Assembly (NCBI GenBank): GCA_022036555.1
Contig: CM039126.1
Coordinates: 35,667,090 to 35,731,089, forward strand
Direction: 5' to 3'
Origin: Microstegium vimineum
Taxonomy: Eukaryota > Streptophyta > Magnoliopsida > Poales > Poaceae
Length of the DNA stretch: 64,000 nt
A program made the position numbers and the translations under genes. Under the pieces are notes generated by a model. That model did not search any database. It was not told where the DNA came from and worked only from the letters and a program-made list of their open reading frames with translations. Positions 1-10,115 of this stretch are shown here, piece by piece (the stretch's first letter is position 1; each line of letters begins with the position of its first letter).

Positions 1-245
1 GAGGATTCTAGAAGTTTGATTGATGGATGAGTCCAGTCTGTGACTCCCGGGTCGAGGAGGTGGTTGTTGCCGCGGGTGGGTGGGCTTTTTTTTACGAAAG
101 GCTTGTTTCAGGTTGGGCTATGAGCAGGGTGTAGATCAGAACTGGGCTTTCAGCTTTGTGTATCGGGGTACTACATGATGTCCGATCCGAGTCCACAATC
201 ACTAGTTGAGCCGGATTCGGTGTAACTGTTCGTGACACCCTCAGC

Positions 246-258
246 CCTCTATATACAG
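246..258 (+). promoter_or_regulatory. Candidate TATA box of the DUF1668-like gene
   Basis: A CTATATAC motif lies about 90 bases before the preferred ATG at 343, a reasonable distance for a grass TATA box plus a short 5' leader. Only the motif and its spacing are seen; no other promoter evidence is available. Confidence 0.3.
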
Positions 259-342
259 TACATATAGTACGATGCAATGCACAGAAGCAGAACACATTCA
301 TTGAGAGGAACAAACGCGTGTGTGCTGTATACAAATATCAAG

Positions 343-882
343 ATGTCGAGCTCCAACTCCAGGCGACGGCGGCGGCACGACCAGTACAGCCGCGATGATG
401 CGTCGTCGTCGGCAAAGAGGCCACGGCCAGGGCAACAAAAAAAGCACATCTACCTTGTCATAGAAGATTGGAAGTTGGGGTACAACATCCACAAGCTGGA
501 CATCGACGACTTGTTGGACTCTGACGCCACCAAGAAGCCGCCGCTGGGGCGGCTCCCGGAGCCCTGCGCCATCCGCATCGAGGCTCCCATGGATCAGTAC
601 CCTACAACCGTGACCGCCATCGGCCGCAAGATTCTGTTCGTGACCGACCGGTACAGCGACGAGGCACCGATGCTCAGACGGCGTCGCTGGCCATCGGGCA
701 TCGCCCCCACGCCGGCGCTGCGGCCCCTCGGGTGGATATTCTTCGTGCCCGTGGACGACCGGCTGTACGCGCTGAACCCGCGCCGTGATGATGCTGCGCA
801 GTGCTCCTTCGAGGTGATTTCACGGGAGCCTCACGACGGCGACGAGAACGGTTCCGGCCGCCCTGATTTGGTTTCTTCGTGA
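343..882 (+). pseudogene. Truncated DUF1668-like grass protein
   Basis: An open frame of about 179 residues from the ATG at 343; an in-frame ATG at 277 would add 22 residues but precedes the family-like start MSSSNSRRRRR. It begins with an Arg-rich basic tract, then IYLVIEDWKLGYNIHKLD, then segments such as PTTVTAIGRKILFVTDRY and LRPLGWIFFVPVDDRLYALN. This layout resembles the large grass-restricted DUF1668 family of unknown function, whose members are usually around 350-450 residues. The copy therefore stops at roughly half length. Between about 678 and 712 the next frame reads TASLAIG, which suits the family better than the annotated frame (MLRRRRWPSGIAP), so two compensating small indels are likely. 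I infer a degenerate copy. Family assignment is from memory of the pattern and is moderately secure. Confidence 0.5.
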
Positions 883-1783
883 TCTTTGCATTCGGGTTGG
901 TTCCCTCCTTCGTGTTTGGACTTTGCTTGATCTTGTAGGTCATACTTCATGCTTCAAATGTCTTGCTTGAGGTCTTGATTATTTCGATCACCATGTTACC
1001 TATGTCCAAAACATGTTTACATCTTATTAAACTACAAAATAAACATTTGTAAACTTGTTGATCCAATTCAATCATATTGATTATCAAACACCAAAATTTA
1101 AACTGCCCATGTTCCTTACAGTAGCTTAGCACATTGTTTTTCACCGCAATGACCTTGAACTGAAACCTCTTGATTTAGATCTCCAGCACTGTTACATATT
1201 TATTGTAGTCTGGCTCATTCAAATAAAAAAACTGAAAGGATAGCCAACTGGCTGGCTACAAACTAGAATAAGCAGCATTTATACCTATTAACAGGCAAAA
1301 ATATCCAAAATCCATTGAGAGAACAAGGGATAATGTTTTCAGTAAATTGTAGTTTTGGTTACCCTTTGTTTGGATGCAAGAATTTTAAAACCCGCAATTT
1401 GATTTCTCACAGGAACTCAAATTGCTACAAATACGATACTTGAGTTTCATATTTATTAACAACCAAATTGTTATCATCATTACCATGATGCAGGCATCTT
1501 GCTTTACATGTTGTTGATAGTGAATTACGGGAAGTTTCTCAGCTCATTAAGTAGTTTTATAAGCAGAAATGTCCTCCATATTATCTCTTAAAAGACATAC
1601 TTTAGTTTACTCTCCACTCCATCTTAATTCTGCAGAAACATTTTTGAACTTAAATGGTACCCAAAGTTTGTATGTAATGTACAGTAAAAAAGTTGGAATA
1701 CAGTAAGACAAGCATAGGTCAAATTTTCTATTTTTAATGACGTGGCAAGCCAACGTCACGTACCCCTCTAGCGTGTACTGGCC
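883..1783. other. AT-rich intergenic stretch, no gene seen
   Basis: Low-GC sequence with only short spurious reading frames on both strands. No terminal inverted repeats, LTR ends or RNA-gene structure could be recognised. Confidence 0.5.
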
Positions 1784-2250
1784 ATGAGAAATGACCATGG
1801 TGCCCCTACCTCCTTATCCATCTCCATCGCGTACGAGGCGTCCTCCGCGCTGAGCATGCTCCTCCTCCGGCTGGTGACCGGGAGGCCAGCGTTCCTGACA
1901 AGGAAGGCAAGACCGCAAGAGGCCGCGTGCGGCAGGGCATCATGGCAGGTGGTGGCCGGTGCAGGAGGCCGCGTGCTCGGGCTGAGATGCTGCGACATGG
2001 AGACGGAGCGCATGTCGTGGCTCCCCATCGCGCTACTGCTGGACAAGGCCCGCGTCGTGCTGGAGGCCCCGGTGCCAGCTCCGTTCGTCTGTTCCCTGTC
2101 CTCCTCTCCTCTCCTCCCATGCCGAAAGTGCTCGGCAACGCCGCACCGGCAGTCGGCAAAGCGTTAACCGGCCGGCCGCGCAGCGCACCAACCTCCGTCC
2201 TCCCTGTGCCGCGCTGCAGAAATCTTGCCATCTTGCGCGGCAGTTGAGCG
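1784..2250. other. GC-rich island with overlapping unrecognised ORFs
   Basis: The base composition rises sharply and open frames appear on both strands: 127 residues on + from 1784, and 92 and 141 residues on - within 1768-2231. None resembles a family I know, and simultaneous openness on both strands is expected in CpG-rich DNA. It may be the promoter or first-exon island of a decayed gene, or upstream sequence of the nicalin-like exon at 2655. No product is assigned. Confidence 0.2.
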
Positions 2251-2654
2251 AAATGCCGCTGCAGCCTTCGATTCGCACCAGACGGGCGACGTCACGAGTG
2301 GCACGGCGGTTGTGCTCGCTTGTTAATCTTGGTACTGCTCGCCAGCTCTCTGATTAGTGTCCAGGAAGAAACCCGAAAGCGATAGATTGAGAGAAAGAAA
2401 GAAATCAAGGTGTGCCGTGCCACCCAGCTAGGCTGCACTTGCTGCTTACTACTACTCCATGAACTATATATCTGCACATACATACTCCAAGGCAGAGAGT
2501 TGAAACTAATATGAACAAAAACTTGAAAAAAGGAGGAGAAAGTTCTATCTTATTACCTGCGGCCATTCCAGTTGGCCCCCCCAAACTAGGCCCTTAAAAT
2601 TTTATTTGCAGGCTGGGTTAAAAAAGTAGGAGTTTAAATTGAAGCCCAACTTCA
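2251..2654. other. Upstream region of the nicalin-like exon
   Basis: A mixed-composition stretch with no recognisable coding unit. It immediately precedes the nicalin-like exon and could hold its promoter and 5' leader, but no convincing TATA box was identified. Confidence 0.3.
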
Positions 2655-3054
2655 ATGGAAAAAATAGACCAAACCCCTATAGCCCATGGGTTCCATTTGT
2701 CAGCCACGAGAGACGAAAAAAACCTACCGCGCCCGACCGCCTGCACCGGCGCCCCCGACGCCCGCACCGGCGTCCCGACCGCGCCGCCTGTTCCGTCGCC
2801 CCGCCCGCCATCCTCCATCTCCTCCGCCCTAGCCGTCGCCTTCGTCCTCCTCGCTTGCGTCGAGCTCGGCGACGCAGCCGCCGCCGTCGGCATCTACCGC
2901 CTCATCCAGTACGACCTCGCCGGCGCCCCGCTCGGCTCCCGCGCCGCGGTCATCAACCACCACGCCGCCGCGCTCCCACTCCCTGCCGGCGCGGACCTCT
3001 CCCGCTCCGCCCTTGTAGCGCTGCTCCTCTACCTCCCGCTCTCCTTCCTCAGAG
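2655..3054 (+). CDS. Nicalin-like protein, orphan first exon
   Basis: The exon encodes a hydrophobic segment (SSALAVAFVLLACVELGDA) followed by IYRLIQYDLAGAPLGSR, a NHHAAALPLPAGADLSR block and PLSFLR. This is the conserved N-terminal signature of plant nicalins; human nicalin has the equivalent YRMQQYDLQG region. Nicalin is a nicastrin-related, M28-peptidase-like ER membrane glycoprotein that works with TMEM147 and NOMO. The frame ends at a canonical donor, AGAG|GTAATT, at 3054/3055, so this is exon 1 with a phase-1 junction. The only in-frame ATG (2655) adds about 50 Pro/Arg-rich residues that look like read-through 5' leader, so the normal start may be lost. No later nicalin exon is recognisable in the remaining 61 kb. 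Either an intron filled with transposons continues beyond the window, or this is an orphan fragment. Confidence 0.6.
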
Positions 3055-4290
3055 GTAATTGACTCATAATAGATTTCGAACGGCTCTATGAACATTACAT
3101 TATTCCTGTTTCATTACACTTTATACATGACTGATTTGTTACACATTGGTAATTGACACCGTTTATTCCATCATCTGTCTATTTTTCTGCCAATGATGAG
3201 TTGCAACTTTATTGCCTACATTGTTTGAAAGTCTGATAAGAAGTGCAATGTCTGAGGCAAACAATTCCACAATTCATTCCAAGCATTATCTGTTATCAAT
3301 GCTACCATCTCCTATTTTGCTGCTCTAGATAGTTTTGCACATATTTAAGATCCCTTTAAAATGAAAACATTTTTTCCCGGCTTTGCTAGTACACATTTCC
3401 CCCCTACATTTTTTGATTGGCTTGTTAGGCTTTGTTTGGTCCAGCCATGGTGTTCTAGACTATGATGAGTTGCAGAATCATTTGCCTACATTGTTTGAGT
3501 TTGTGATAACATCTGCAAAATCTGAGTCTTTCATTGATCATATTGGAAGACCAAATGTTATACCTTCTTGTTGTTGCCTTTTCATTCTCATCCTAACCTC
3601 AACCTGTCGCAGCAGTAGAAATGGCACAAGTCAGCTAAATGCTTCAACAAGTATGGCAACAGTGACACAAACTGATGTATAGATAATACATATTACAGCT
3701 GAAGCTATATCCTGTTTAACCAAAGAATACTGTTCTGTCAGACCATTTCATCTGAAGGAAAGATACTGATGAAGTGTGGATTCAGAGATAACATTTACTG
3801 ACCCTTGGTTGCTGAGAAGTAGGGCTAGTCAGTGCACTTGGGCACAACTCTTCCTTCACACGAGATGGTAGAGTGGGCAGCGTCGGAGTCAGAGGGTGGA
3901 AGCTTGTGGGTGTTGGAGGCAGTGAGGCTGTGGAAGGGGATGTCTCCAGCTCATTCTGAATGTCAATTGAATGTCTGAACCCAAACTGAATGATTTGGCT
4001 GTCAGTTTTTGGCTATCTGTATATCAGTTTGGGATACACATTCAGTTTGGCCATATGTTGGTCAAACTATATCAGTTTTTCTATTTGAACCCAAACTGCT
4101 AACATCGGGGACAGCTATCTGTATAACAAATTATATCAACTGCCCTGCAAATTTTATCATGACTGTCCCCTCCACAGCTTTAGGATCTGCAAGTTTTTTT
4201 TCTATAATGTACTTTAGGATCTGTCAATTATTTGTTCCATAATAATTAAATTATTATGGAAAGGACCCAGCCATCATCATCTTTACTGCA
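3055..4290. other. Intron-like AT-rich sequence after the nicalin-like exon
   Basis: Starts at the GTAATT donor and contains no recognisable coding exon. About 45 bases around 3195-3240 recur imperfectly at 3461-3510 (core GATGAGTTGCA, then TTGCCTACATTGTTTGA), a local duplication. At 4236-4260 there is a 12-base inverted repeat with a one-base centre. The sequence then passes into Sirevirus 3' noncoding DNA. Confidence 0.4.
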
Positions 4291-5151
4291 GGCCATTAAT
4301 AATATATAATGATCTTACATGAAGAGTCATCCAATACATATATGTTGGTGTCCATAAAAAATAAGAAGATACAAGTATCAACCATCTACCCTATTGCAAC
4401 CTTTGCATCAATAGAGAAGCATACCTTTTATAGAAATTGATGACAAAGGGGGAGAGATTAGTGCAAAGATATGATATGGATGGAAATGCACTAAGAGGGA
4501 AGGAGACATGGACATGGACAAGGGAACAAGATCAAAGGATCAAAGCCTTGAACTAAGAGATGACTAAGAGATGCACACAAGTAGGGGGAGCAAGCTCTTG
4601 AACTTGATTGATTGCATTTGATATGTGCATATTCATGTGCTTTCCTTGCATATTGCATAAGTCTTATCTTTATATGCATGCTTATGTGGTGTATGTTAGT
4701 TATAGGATTTATATGATGATTTGCTAACTAGCATGCATAGGTTGGTAAGCTAGATATATATTTCTTCAATTGTTATCTAGAAACCATGCTTATAATGTTG
4801 ATCTCATGGGGTTTCTAGTGTTTTTTTGTTGTATCTAGCTAACCATGGTGCTAAGGATGAACTTAAAGGTGGAACTACAATGGGTATCTTCAAAGGTTTA
4901 TCCTATATCCCTTAGCATCACTTAGTAGTGCTAACACTCCCACAATGTCTATTCATGCATGTGTGCAAAGCTTAAATCAAACCTTTGTGAGCACACATGT
5001 AGGGGGAGCTATCACTAGCAAGTCAGATTTTGTGGCATATATCCAAATCTTGGCATAGAGCTTAAATGATGGATAAATGGCATAATGTCCAAAATGATCT
5101 TAATTTCCATATCTTTGTAGAGTTGTCATCAATTACCAAAAAGGGAGAGAT

Positions 5152-7419
5152 TGAAAGGTTCTTGTGTGATTTTGGTAATTGAGTGACAACTTAGGTGAAC
5201 TAATATGTGTTCAAGTGATATATATATATACACAGGAGATTAGTTCACAGGTGATGGTGTGATGAAGGAGCTTAATGCACATGAAACATGACATGGAGTC
5301 ATGTGACCAAGGTGGATAAGATCAAGATGAGGCTTGACTTGATGGACCGGTTGCAAGTGTGAAGGGCAAACGGATAATGCTTGGCGCCGATGGACCAAGG
5401 CAACGGTGAAGAGCAAGTGAGGTCAAGATCAATGAACCAATACGGTCACGTGATGATATGAAGTTGATCATATCATTTGACAAGTGGTTGGTGCATGTGT
5501 TGCATCAACATTGGAGAAGGAGATGGAATGGAATGCGCAAGGCAAAGGTATAACCTATAGGGCATTTCATTTCACCGGTCATTGGTGTGTAGAGAAGTTT
5601 ATGACCGGGTTTAGGATAGATGGCCGTACTATCAAGAGGGGCAAACTTGTTTGCATATCGGTCATCTAGTGCCACTTGGAGCGATCTAACTTTGCGATGT
5701 ATTAGGATCGAGTGGCGCGGTAAGAGCAAGTGAAAATGCTTTGAAAATGATTGTGAAAATGCTAACACACATGCACAAGGTGGTGATCACATTTGTGTTG
5801 GCACTTGAGAAGCAAAGGAAGAAGTGGAGTGGAGTCTTGGCTGAAGACCGAGCTCCGGACGCTAGGGTTGCCAGGGTCCAGACCATCAGAGAGTGTGTTC
5901 GGAGGCAAACCCTAGGTCTCGGCCTAGCTGCGAGTTTCGGACTGAGATCCGGACGCTGGGGCATGGGCGGTCCGGACCATTGATTGTGCGTCTGGATGCC
6001 ACCCCCACTGACTGTGTTGTGCTGAACGAGGAGGTCCGGAAGTTGTTCGTCATCCGGACGGTGGACTCCGGACCCGCGTCCGGAGGAAATCAGCTCTCGG
6101 AGAGCTCTCTACTAGAGTCCGGACGCGTGTGCACGTTGGTCCGGAGTGGACTCCGGACGCGTCCGGAGGACACGTGGTGGCGATCGGCGCAAGGCGCCAA
6201 CGGCCGTTTCAAACGGCTAGGAAGGTCCGGACGCTGGGCGATGGTCCAGACCCCTAGTGATGGGTGCGTCCGGACCCTCTACAGGAAGCCCAATGAGTGG
6301 GCAAAACCACTAGTTTCGTGGGTGTGGCTATTTATAGCCCTTGGCCGACCCTTGGGGCTGGTAGAGCACCTTAGGGTTGTGTTACCCTTAGTTGTGCTTG
6401 GTTGGGAGCCCTCTAACTCACTTGTACTTGCAAAGAGTGTGATCCAATTGCGAGTGAGTGATCTCTAGTGCGTTGCTTTGAGAGATAGCTTTGTGTGGCA
6501 CTAGGTGATCGTGTTGCAAGCTCGTGGTGCTTGTTACTCTTGGAGGTTGCCACCTCCTAGACGGCTTGGTGGTTGAGGCTCCGTCGAAGCGTGCAAGAAG
6601 ATTATGCGGCGCTCCGGAGAAGTGCTTGTGAGGGGTGTTGTGCTCGTCCCGCAGGAGATCGCGAAGAGCAACTCTAGTTGAGCGTGTCATTGAGCTACCC
6701 TCACTTGTTGGTAGATTCTTGCGGTGCCCGAGTGAGTGGGCTAGGCTTGTGAACGCCTATTAGCTGTCGAATCACCAAGTGTGTGGTCAACACAACGGGG
6801 ACTAGCTTGATGGCAACCAAGTGAACCTCGGGAGAAAAATCACCGTGTCAACCTTGTCTACTCTTCTCGGTGGTTTGCATTCTCCGAATCACTAGCTTGT
6901 ATTTACTTGTTCATATCTTGTGCTAACGGTTCTTGTTGCTCTTGTAACTAGTGTAGCTTATGTGGCTTGATTAGTTACCTTCTAGCTTGTGTAGCATAGA
7001 AGTAGCTCTTGAGTGGCTAATTGACTGTGTAGCCTTGTTAGTCACATTGCTTAGTTTGTGTAGCTAAGTAAGTTGAGCCCTCTAGTTGACTTGTGTAGTC
7101 TTGCTAGAGAGCATTGCTAGTGAGCTTAGGTGCTTTGTGCTTTGCTTACTAGTATGTGTAGGAGCTCCCTTTGTGCTTAGAGTACTAGTTGTTTAGGTTT
7201 GTGTGACCTTGCAACCTAGAATTGTTTAGGTGAGCTTTCTAGCTTGGCACCTTAGTGAGCCCAATTAGTATACTTTGCTAGGTGCTAAAGTTATAGATAG
7301 AGGGGTGTAGTCTTGGCTAGACCGATAGTTTTAATTCCGCATTTGTTCCGGTTAGCCGTTGCGCTTAAGTTTTAGAAAGGACTATTCACCCCCCTCTAGT
7401 CCGCCATCTCAACCCTACA
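5152..7419 (+). repeat. Sirevirus 3' LTR (2.27 kb)
   Basis: Begins with TG immediately after the polypurine tract and ends with CA at 7418-7419, directly against gypsy coding sequence. It contains a TATA box (CTATTTATAGC), and from about 5850 to 6290 many CGGAC/GTCCGG motifs, as described for Sirevirus LTRs. The exact 3' end is chosen because gypsy codons (reading I-H-A-G on the other strand) resume at 7420. Confidence 0.7.
6328..6338 (+). promoter_or_regulatory. LTR TATA box
   Basis: CTATTTATAGC just downstream of the CGGAC motif array. Nearly the same sequence occupies the corresponding place in the LTRs of elements A, C and, in variant form, B and E. This supports its role as the core promoter for element transcription. 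Confidence 0.5.
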
Positions 7420-7781
7420 CCGGCGTGGATATCTTGTAGGATCGCAACGTCATCTTCCTTGGAGACGCACTTTTGTAGTGCTTCAAACTTGGAATTCTTC
7501 CTCATCAGCATACCGTCAACAAGGACATAGTTGTGAGCTCGACGGGTTAGTCGCTCCACTTCTGTCTCATCTGATGGCACCACGTTGTTGGAGAGATACT
7601 GAATAAAATCATCTCGCCAATCAAATGGTCGGCTAGTGCTTGCGGCGACCAGCATGTTAGCCTGTGGTGGTGGTACGTCATCGGGTGGAGCTTCATATTT
7701 ATCGGCGATTGATGGCTCGCGTAGGTCTTGGACGAAGACTCCCGCCGGGATGGGGGATCGCAATGATCCTAGTTTGGACAT
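7420..7781 (-). pseudogene. Gypsy pol fragment between RNase H and integrase
   Basis: About 120 residues beginning right after the second RNase H (MSKLGSLRSPIPAGVFVQDL) and ending with ILQDIHAG at the junction with the Sirevirus LTR. In Tat-type polyproteins this is the linker leading to the zinc-binding head of integrase; the VDGMLMRKN block is typical there. The integrase itself is gone. A stop (TAG) separates it from the upstream RNase H codons at about 7796, where a glutamine codon would be expected. Confidence 0.65.
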
Positions 7782-7793
7782 TTCATCTGCTGC

Positions 7794-8342
7794 CTAGTTT
7801 CGATCACGCAGAACGTGGTGATATTCGATCCTGAAGAATTTGCCTTCTATCTTTCGGATGGCTACGCAATATGCATCCATCTTCTCATTGGAACAATTCC
7901 ATTCTTTGTTGAGTTGGTTGATCACTAGGGCCGAGTCGACGTTGACGATGATGCGCTTTATTCCGAGTTCACTTGCAATGTGGAGCCCGTGTAGTGTTGC
8001 CTCGTATTCGGCGGCGTTGTTGGATGCCGGGAATAGTAGTCGCAGGACGTAGCGAAGCTTATCTCCGGACGGCGATATGAATAGGAGGCCGGTGCCTGCT
8101 CCATGAATGGATAGTGAGCCGTCGAAGAATAAAGTCAAATGCTCGGGAGCTTCGGTGTTTACTGGGACTTGGATGTCGGTCCATTCGGCGATGAAGTCAG
8201 CGAGTGCTTGTGACTTGATTGTATGACGCCCCTGGAAAGCTATATTGAACATTCCCAGTTCCACCGCCAATTTGATTATTCGTCCAGTAGCGTCCTTGTT
8301 GCGCAGAATATCGCCTAGCGGGAATTCGGTGACGACTGTCAC
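7794..8342 (-). pseudogene. Second (archaeal-like) RNase H domain of the gypsy pol
   Basis: About 180 residues with the RNase H fold signature: LTLFFDGSLS (first Asp), NNAAEYEATLHGL (Glu), NVDSALVINQL (Asp) and the terminal HHVLRDRN that precedes the usual A-D pair. A QALADFIAEW motif before the domain is typical of grass gypsy polyproteins. This extra domain would cooperate with the RT-linked RNase H in removing RNA during reverse transcription. The frame ends at a stop just before the final catalytic Asp, so the copy cannot make an uninterrupted product. Confidence 0.75.
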
Positions 8343-8366
8343 CTTAGATGGTCGTTGAAAATAGTG

Positions 8367-8582
8367 TCAGAGTTTGCGTGCGGTGATGAAGACCGCGTAT
8401 AACAGCTTCTGCACCTGGGGATATCTTGTTTTTGACTCGTTAAGCACCTCACTTGCGAAGTAGCATGGTCGCTGGACCGGGTACGCGCGTCCGCTTTCTT
8501 CACGTTCAACTACCATGACGGTGCTGACGACTCGGTTAGTAGTGGCGATGTAAAGCAACATTGGTTCGTCCTCCTTTGGCAT
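8367..8582 (-). pseudogene. RT-linked RNase H fragment of the gypsy pol
   Basis: About 70 residues including MLLYIATTNRVVSTVMVVER, then PCYFASEVLNESKTRYPQ and KLLYAVFITARKL. This is the RT-connected RNase H-like region of Ty3/gypsy polyproteins. It lies between the palm of the RT (higher coordinates) and the second RNase H (lower coordinates) in the expected order. Frame changes on both sides show small indels. Confidence 0.65.
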
Positions 8583-8619
8583 GACAAGGACAGGTGGTTC
8601 GGTGAGGTATCGCTTGAGG

Positions 8620-9637
8620 TCAGTGAATGCGCGATCCGCCTCGTCTCCATGCGAACTTCTGTCCGCCCTTCAAGAGTCCGAAGAACGGAAGACCTTTTTC
8701 ACCGAGGCGAGAGATGAAGTGGTTCAGGGCAGCCATGCACCCGGCGAGTTTCTGTACGTCATTGACGTTAGATGGAGGCTTTATTTGAAGAACTACAACA
8801 TTTTTTCCGGATTGGCCCGAATACCGGATCGACTGGCGATGTTGCCCAGCAGGTTTCCTGACGATGCTCCAAAGATGCATTTCTTTGGGTTTAACTTCCA
8901 CGTGAACTCGTTGAGGGCCTTGAAGGTTGCCTCTATGTCGGTGATCAATGTCTCTGTGGAGTGTGTTTTTATGACTACGTCGTCTACGTAGGCCTCGACC
9001 TTCCCTGTAATGAGTTCCTTCAAGCATTCTTGTATAGCGTGCTGGTATGTGGCGCCGATGTTTTTAGCCCGAAGGATATTGTTGTGTAGCAGTAGGCGCT
9101 AAAAGGAATTATGAATGATGTTTTTATTTGGTCCTCCACCCTCAGCGCTATTTGGTGGTAGCCGGAGTAGCAGTCAAGGAGGGAGAGGAGTTCGCATCTA
9201 GCGGTGGAGTCAACGACTTCGTCGATACGCGGAAGAGGGAAAGGGTCAGGAGGGCAGTGCTTGTTGAGACTCGTATAGTCTACACACATTCTCCATTCAT
9301 TATTCTTCTTCCTTACAAGTACCAGATTGGCAAGCCAATCGGGATGATTTACTTCCTTAATGAACCCTGCAGCTAGGAGCCGGGTTATTTCAGCGTTAAT
9401 GACCTCTTTACGGTCCGGTGCGAACCTTCTAAGCTTCTGACGAGTTGGTTTGGCCCCTTCGACTATGTTCAGCAAGTGTTCAGCACGGTCGCGGGGGACT
9501 CCTGGCATGTCCGCCGATTTCCAAGCAAAGATGTTGATGTTGCGCCGCAGGAAGCTGATGAGCGTGCTTTCTTGTTTGGGGTCAAGGTTGGCACCGATGA
9601 CGGCGGTCTTCTTAGGGTCATCGTCGTCCAGGGCCAC
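8620..9637 (-). pseudogene. Reverse transcriptase of the gypsy element, frameshifted
   Basis: The first part (9637-9020) holds the fingers and palm: FIKEVNHPDWLANLVLVRKK, WRMCVDYTSLNKHCP, DPFPLPRIDEVVD and LLDCYSGYHQI. The frame is lost near 9020, and the active site continues in another frame at 9023-8793 with VEAYVDDVVIKT, containing the catalytic YVDD. Further thumb/connection sequence continues in a third frame to about 8620. The enzyme would copy element RNA into DNA. Two or more frameshifts make it non-functional. Confidence 0.8.
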
Positions 9638-10110
9638 CGTCTTCGTTTCTCTGGATTTCTTCGAGGCACGCGTAGTCGGGGGTTCTTGGATATCGAAGTC
9701 CCGATAGGCAGATTTGGGTACCGCGCTGGTGTTCTCGCCTGGTTGCGTCCTTGATTGTTTCTTGCTCGCATTCGTAGGCGACCTGAAGATCAGAGTGGAG
9801 GCTGATGACTCCTTGTGGCATTGGTATCTTGAGAACTAAGTAGGTATAGTGCGGTATTGCCATGAGCTTTGAGAGCGCAGGTCGTCCGAGGATGGCGTCG
9901 TACGGAGTATCAAGGTTGGCGACCACAAAATCAATAGGTTCTTCGCGGACTAGGAATTCGGACTCAAATCGTACTGGGAGGGTGATTTGTCCGGACGGCT
10001 TCGAGCTTTCACCGGGGATTATACCGTGGAAGGAGAAGTTTGCCATGCAGATACTGCTTTCCCGGAACTCGAGTCGTTGGAGCGTGCTCGGGAAAATAAT
10101 GTTGAGGGAG
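9618..10110 (-). pseudogene. Aspartic protease (3' part) and linker of the gypsy pol
   Basis: On the minus strand the frame starts at SSLNIIFPSTLQRLEF, directly at the edge of the nested insertion, and continues with PVRFESEFLVREEPIDFVV and TPYDAILGRPALSKLMAIPH. The YDAILGRPAL block is the C-terminal signature of gypsy retropepsins. The catalytic DGGS motif lies on the far side of the insertion at about 14,150. The tail leads into the N-terminus of RT with an overlapping frame change around 9620-9637. Confidence 0.75.
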
Positions 10111-10115
10111 CTGCC

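Larger units (their letters stand above)
4300..7419 (+). mobile_element. Sirevirus (Ty1/copia) 3' end: noncoding tail plus 3' LTR
   Basis: The segment before the LTR has repeated GGGGGAG polypurine tracts (about 4445, 4582, 5000 and the primer tract 5137-5150), the multiple-PPT signature of Sireviruses. It runs directly into an LTR that begins TGAAAGGTTC. No gag or pol remains, so everything upstream has been lost. The left boundary near 4300 is approximate. The LTR's 3' half resembles that of element B (shared CACAACGGGGACTAGCTTG and AACCTCGGGAGAAAAAT), so they are relatives. Confidence 0.7.

Noticed and set aside
1784..2167. 127-codon + frame as a host gene
   Set aside because: No recognisable domain and equally long frames on the opposite strand; kept only as a low-confidence GC-rich island.
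2639..3058. 139-codon + frame rich in Arg/Pro overlapping the nicalin-like exon
   Set aside because: It is the second frame of the same GC-rich exon; the 2655 frame has clear nicalin homology.
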